A stretch of 64,000 nt of DNA. Source: Pseudomonadota bacterium. Lineage in GTDB: Bacteria > Pseudomonadota > Alphaproteobacteria > Sphingomonadales > Sphingomonadaceae. The position numbers and the translations under genes were made by a program. The stretch is from the NCBI GenBank assembly GCA_023423655.1, contig JAFAFE010000005.1, positions 372,001-436,000 of the forward strand. Direction: 5' to 3'. The notes under the pieces were generated by a model that made no database searches, was not told the origin of the DNA, and saw only the letters and a list, made by a program, of their open reading frames with translations. Shown here piece after piece: positions 61,166 through 64,000 of the stretch. Within the stretch, counting starts at the first letter, position 1; the number at the start of each line of letters is the position of its first letter.

Positions 61166-62044
61166 CTACCGCGACCAGCGGGCGAAAATGGCGGTGGGTA
61201 ATAACAGCCCCCGCGCTTCTTCGCGGACGGTGAGTTCGCCACATTCGACCTTGCCGCCAAGGTCGGCGAAATGCTGGTTGAGCAATTCGCCGATAGCGAG
61301 TGCGGACATGCGGACCGCATAGACGGTCAAAAACAGGAAGCGGCTATCCTCGTCGAGCAATTGGCGGCAATTGGCGATGAGGTTGGGGAGGTCTTCTTCA
61401 AGCTTCCACACTTCGCCATCGGGGCCACGGCCATATTTGGGCGGATCGAGCAGGATGCCGTCATAACGTCGCCCGCGCCGCACTTCGCGCGCGACAAATT
61501 TGGAGGCATCATCGACAATCCAGCGCACCGGCTTATCCGCCATACCCGACAGCGCAGCATTTTCGCGCGCCGCAGCGACCGATTTTTTGGACGCATCGAC
61601 ATGGACCATCTCGGCCCCCGCCGCGCTCATCGCGAGCGTGCCGACGCCGGTATAGCCGAACAGGTTCATGATGCCGGGCGCGTCCATATCCGCCACTTGC
61701 GCGCGCATCCAATCCCACACCGGGGCCATATCGGGGAAGAAACCCAAATGGCGGAACGGGGTGCAGCTTGCCTGGAATGCCACTTCATTCCAATGGAGCG
61801 GCCAGCCTTCCTGCGGCACCGGACGGTCATAGGTCCAACGCCCCCCGCCATCTTCATCGGACGCGGGCATAAACTCGCCATCGGGGTCCCAGCCCTGTTG
61901 CGCGGGCGCCCACATGGCTTGCGGTTCGGGGCGGATGAAGCGGTAATTGCCATAGCGTTCAAGCTTCATGCCATGACCCGAATCGATCAGGCCATAATCG
62001 CCCCACGGTTCGCCGACCATCGTGATGAGCGGGATCTGGCTCAT
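61166..62044 (-). CDS. class I SAM-dependent RNA methyltransferase (RlmI-like)
   Basis: This 292-residue protein has SAM-binding motif I NLFGYTGVGTLAMSAAGAEM, then VHVDASKKSVAAARENAALS, and the catalytic-type motif ILLDPPKYGRGPDGEVWKLE. These match the RlmI/RlmK-like (m5C1962 or m2G) group, but no PUA domain is present at the N-terminus. Residues about 30-60 contain an unusual WAPAQQGWDPDGEFMPASDE segment found in related alphaproteobacterial proteins. The start overlaps the thrC stop (ATGA). Confidence 0.85.
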   Translation of the reverse strand: MSQIPLITMVGEPWGDYGLIDSGHGMKLERYGNYRFIRPEPQAMWAPAQQGWDPDGEFMPASDEDGGGRWTYDRPVPQEGWPLHWNEVAFQASCTPFRHLGFFPDMAPVWDWMRAQVADMDAPGIMNLFGYTGVGTLAMSAAGAEMVHVDASKKSVAAARENAALSGMADKPVRWIVDDASKFVAREVRRGRRYDGILLDPPKYGRGPDGEVWKLEEDLPNLIANCRQLLDEDSRFLFLTVYAVRMSALAIGELLNQHFADLGGKVECGELTVREEARGLLLPTAIFARWSR

Positions 62045-63462
62045 GCCGCGCCTTTCGCCGCACCCTTGCCGGGCGTTCCGTGCGCGGTCACATAATCGCG
62101 CACCGCTTCATAGGTGCCGGGCAGTTTTTCATAACGTTCCTCGCGCTCGAACAGGCTACCGATGCGCGCCGGAAGCGCGGGGCGAACGCCGGTGGAGCGT
62201 TCCACCGCATCGCGGAACTTGGCCGGATGCGCGGTCGCGAGCGTCACCACCGGCACAGACGGGTCGAGCGCGACCTGACGCGCCGCCGATAAGCCGACCG
62301 CGGTATGCGGGTCGATCATCTCGCCCGCCGCATCATAGGCCCAGCGTAGCGCCTGCATCATCTGGTCGCTGTCCGCGCGCGCGCTGGTGAAGATTTTGGC
62401 GGCGCCCTCCCGCTGCGCATTGGTGAGTTGCATCGCCTTGGCCGCCTCAAACCCGCGCATCTGTTCGGCCAGCGCCGCGCCATCGCGCCCGCCTGCATCG
62501 AACAACAAGCGTTCGAAATTGGAACTCACCTGAATATCCATGCTCGGTGTAGCGGTGGGCGTCACTGTGGCGGTCGAATAGTCGCCGCTCGACAACGCGC
62601 GGTGGAGAATGTCGTTGACGTTGGTAGCGACGATAAGCTGCTCGATGGGCAGGCCCATTTGCGCCGCGACATAGCCGGCAAACACATCGCCGAAATTGCC
62701 GGTCGGGACCGAGAAGGCAACTTTGCGCGCGGGCGCACCCAGACGCACGGCGGCGTAGAAATAATAGACGACCTGCGCCATCAGCCGCGCCCAGTTGATC
62801 GAATTGACCGCCGAGATGGTGAATTTATCGGTCACAGCCTTGTCAGCAAAGATGCGCTTCACCATCGCCTGCGCATCGTCAAAGCTGCCGTCAATCGCGA
62901 TATTATGGACGTTGGGCGCGATCACCGTGGTCATTTGCCGCCGCTGCACATCGGACACGCGGCCATCAGGATGGAGCATGAAAATGTCGATCTTGGCGCG
63001 GCCCGCCACTGCATCAATCGCCGCCGATCCGGTGTCGCCGGAGGTCGCACCCACAATCGTCAGATGATCGTCGCGATTGGTGAGGAAGCGTTCGAAGAAC
63101 AGGCCGAGTAGTTGCAGCGCAACATCTTTGAACGCCAAGGTCGGCCCGTGGAACAGTTCCAGCACCCAATGCTGATGGTCGAGTTGCTTCAAGGGGGTGA
63201 CGGCGGCATGGCTGAAGCGGCCATAAGCGGCTTCGCACAGGTCGCGTAATTTATGTTCGGTGAGGCTTCCCGCCACGAATGGAGCCATCACCCGCACAGC
63301 AGTTTCGACATAGGAAAGGCCGCGGAGCGCCGCAATATCGCCTTCGCCCATCTGTGGCCAATGGCGCGGCACATAAAGGCCGCCATCGCTGGCCAGCCCC
63401 GTGAGCGTCACATCTTCAAACCCCAGCGCCGGAGCGCCCCCGCGTGTGCTGATATAGTCCAT
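62041..63462 (-). CDS. thrC: threonine synthase
   Basis: This 473-residue PLP enzyme converts O-phosphohomoserine to threonine. The PLP lysine is in LFHGPTLAFKDVALQLLGLF. Other family segments are GGLYVPRHWPQMG, TIVGATSGDTGSAAIDAVAG, FSVPTGNFGDVFAGYVAAQM and DIQVSSNFERLLFDAGG. It starts MDYISTRGGAPALGFEDVTL at 63462, the normal start. In sphingomonads thrC next to a methyltransferase gene and SURF1, as here, is familiar. Confidence 0.96.
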   Translation of the reverse strand: MDYISTRGGAPALGFEDVTLTGLASDGGLYVPRHWPQMGEGDIAALRGLSYVETAVRVMAPFVAGSLTEHKLRDLCEAAYGRFSHAAVTPLKQLDHQHWVLELFHGPTLAFKDVALQLLGLFFERFLTNRDDHLTIVGATSGDTGSAAIDAVAGRAKIDIFMLHPDGRVSDVQRRQMTTVIAPNVHNIAIDGSFDDAQAMVKRIFADKAVTDKFTISAVNSINWARLMAQVVYYFYAAVRLGAPARKVAFSVPTGNFGDVFAGYVAAQMGLPIEQLIVATNVNDILHRALSSGDYSTATVTPTATPSMDIQVSSNFERLLFDAGGRDGAALAEQMRGFEAAKAMQLTNAQREGAAKIFTSARADSDQMMQALRWAYDAAGEMIDPHTAVGLSAARQVALDPSVPVVTLATAHPAKFRDAVERSTGVRPALPARIGSLFEREERYEKLPGTYEAVRDYVTAHGTPGKGAAKGAA

Positions 63463-63559
63463 GGGAAAAAGCGCCTATCGCCCCAAGCCTTGCGGGGCAA
63501 GCGGTTTGGCGTTTGGGAGGCGATAGGGCGGCTATTCTGTCCGCCCTACCCGCCCCTCC

Positions 63560-63642
63560 CGTCATTGCGAGGAGCGAAGCGACGAAGCAATCCAGTGTGG
63601 CGCAGCGCCGCTCTGGATTGCTTCGCTACGCTCGCAATGACG
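63560..63642. repeat. imperfect palindrome with CGTCATTGCGAGGAGCGAAG arms
   Basis: The left arm starts CGTCATTGCGAGGAGCGAAG and reaches AAGCAATCCAG; the right arm starts CTGGATTGCTTCGCTACGCT and ends CGCAATGACG. Arms of about 30 bases surround a short GC-rich loop. The motif is a well-known dispersed intergenic element in many bacteria. Confidence 0.85.
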
Positions 63643-63682
63643 CGGTCGTTTTGTGTGCATCGCGTCATGCACCACCCCAAAT

Positions 63683-63766
63683 CCGCTAGCCCTGAGCCAG
63701 TCGAAGGGCGGCCATAAGGCATACACAAGCCCGATACACGTCCTTCGACAAGCTCAGGACTTGCGG
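63683..63766. repeat. inverted pair of short CCTTCGAC-type repeats
   Basis: One copy runs CCGCTAGCCCTGAGCCAGTC to GAAGGGCGG (63683-63711). The other reads CGTCCTTCGACAAGCTCAGG then ACTTGCGG (63739-63766). They face each other and match the single copy at 56781-56808. Confidence 0.8.
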
Positions 63767-63778
63767 TTGTTTTAAGGC

Positions 63779-64000
63779 TCAATCCCGCCCGCGACGTTTC
63801 AGGGCCAGCACGTAAATAATCGCCGCCACCAGAGCGAAGAAGAACCATTGTCCGGCATAAGCCAGATGGTTGTTGGGAATATCGTCGAGATTGGGCGGCT
63901 CATTTGCTTGCAGCCCTGCAACCGGCGGATCGGCAATAAGCCGCACACCGGTTTGTGTGTCGGGCATGAGCGTGCCACTGAGGTCGCCGCCCTTCCAGTC
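63779..64000 (-). CDS. SURF1 family protein, C-terminal part
   Basis: The gene is cut by the right window edge; the last 73 residues or so are visible, ending at the TGA at 63779. The segment RLIADPPVAGLQANEPPNLD followed by DIPNNHLAYAGQWFFFALVA and a final membrane helix with a basic tail (YVLALKRRGRD) is the characteristic SURF1 end. SURF1 proteins help insert heme a into cytochrome c oxidase. The oxidase genes are expected beyond the window. Confidence 0.88.
   Translation of the reverse strand, partial: DWKGGDLSGTLMPDTQTGVRLIADPPVAGLQANEPPNLDDIPNNHLAYAGQWFFFALVAAIIYVLALKRRGRD

Larger units (their letters stand above)
63463..63778. other. gap between SURF1 and thrC, filled mainly by repeats
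   Basis: This 316-base stretch holds no gene that I can support. It contains a large imperfect palindrome (63560-63642) and an inverted pair of a second short element (63683-63766). The promoter of thrC must lie in its right-hand part as read from thrC. Confidence 0.5.

Overview
The window looks like chromosomal DNA of a sphingomonad (Alphaproteobacteria, Sphingomonadales). The evidence is the GC-rich coding style, a fused cysNC, an FYDLN-acid protein beside a class II aroA, TonB-dependent receptors of the sphingomonad type, DUF1838 and CpcT/CpeT-like proteins, and intergenic palindromes of the kind common in this order. I assign it by recognising families, not by any database search. No phage, plasmid, transposase, rRNA or CRISPR array is visible. 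Three tRNA genes (Ala-GGC, Leu-TAA, Tyr-GTA) are present.

Layout. 1-2633: a partial FabH-like ketosynthase, a hypothetical protein, a small GNAT protein and an unusual alpha/beta-hydrolase/flavin-reductase fusion. 3147-8945: a complete tripartite RND efflux operon. 9391-24255: a surface block. It holds a 2003-residue trimeric autotransporter followed by a BamE-like and a Skp-like periplasmic protein, then tRNA-Ala, a classical autotransporter, and a FecI-FecR-TonB receptor signalling set. 24275-29135: a LuxR-type regulator divergent from a sulfate-activation operon (cysD, cysNC, cysQ), with palindromic repeats in and after it. 29380-34632: housekeeping genes (FYDLN protein, aroA, cmk, rpsA, ihfB, tRNA-Leu) with clear intrinsic terminators. 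34663-37848: an L,D-transpeptidase, a lone peptide-type solute-binding lipoprotein and a DUF4112 membrane protein.

37866-46756 is the most intriguing block. A membrane-anchored LytTR regulator lies upstream of six tightly packed minus-strand genes: a Tat-exported flavin amine oxidase-like protein, a CpcT/CpeT-like protein, a TonB-dependent receptor, a c-type cytochrome, a second Tat-exported flavin amine oxidase-like protein and a Tat-exported DUF1838 protein. Together they read as an outer-membrane uptake plus periplasmic oxidation pathway for an unknown ligand.

47125-54452 is a type I restriction-modification operon (hsdM, hsdS, an Mrr-like nuclease, hsdR). Its hsdM is split by an apparent one-base frameshift, and it ends next to tRNA-Tyr. 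55093-64000 returns to core functions: rlmB, a lipoprotein, ferredoxin, an AlkA-like glycosylase, an SDR enzyme, phhB, ccmAB, an rRNA-type methyltransferase, thrC and the C-terminus of SURF1. Short palindromic repeats are scattered between these genes.
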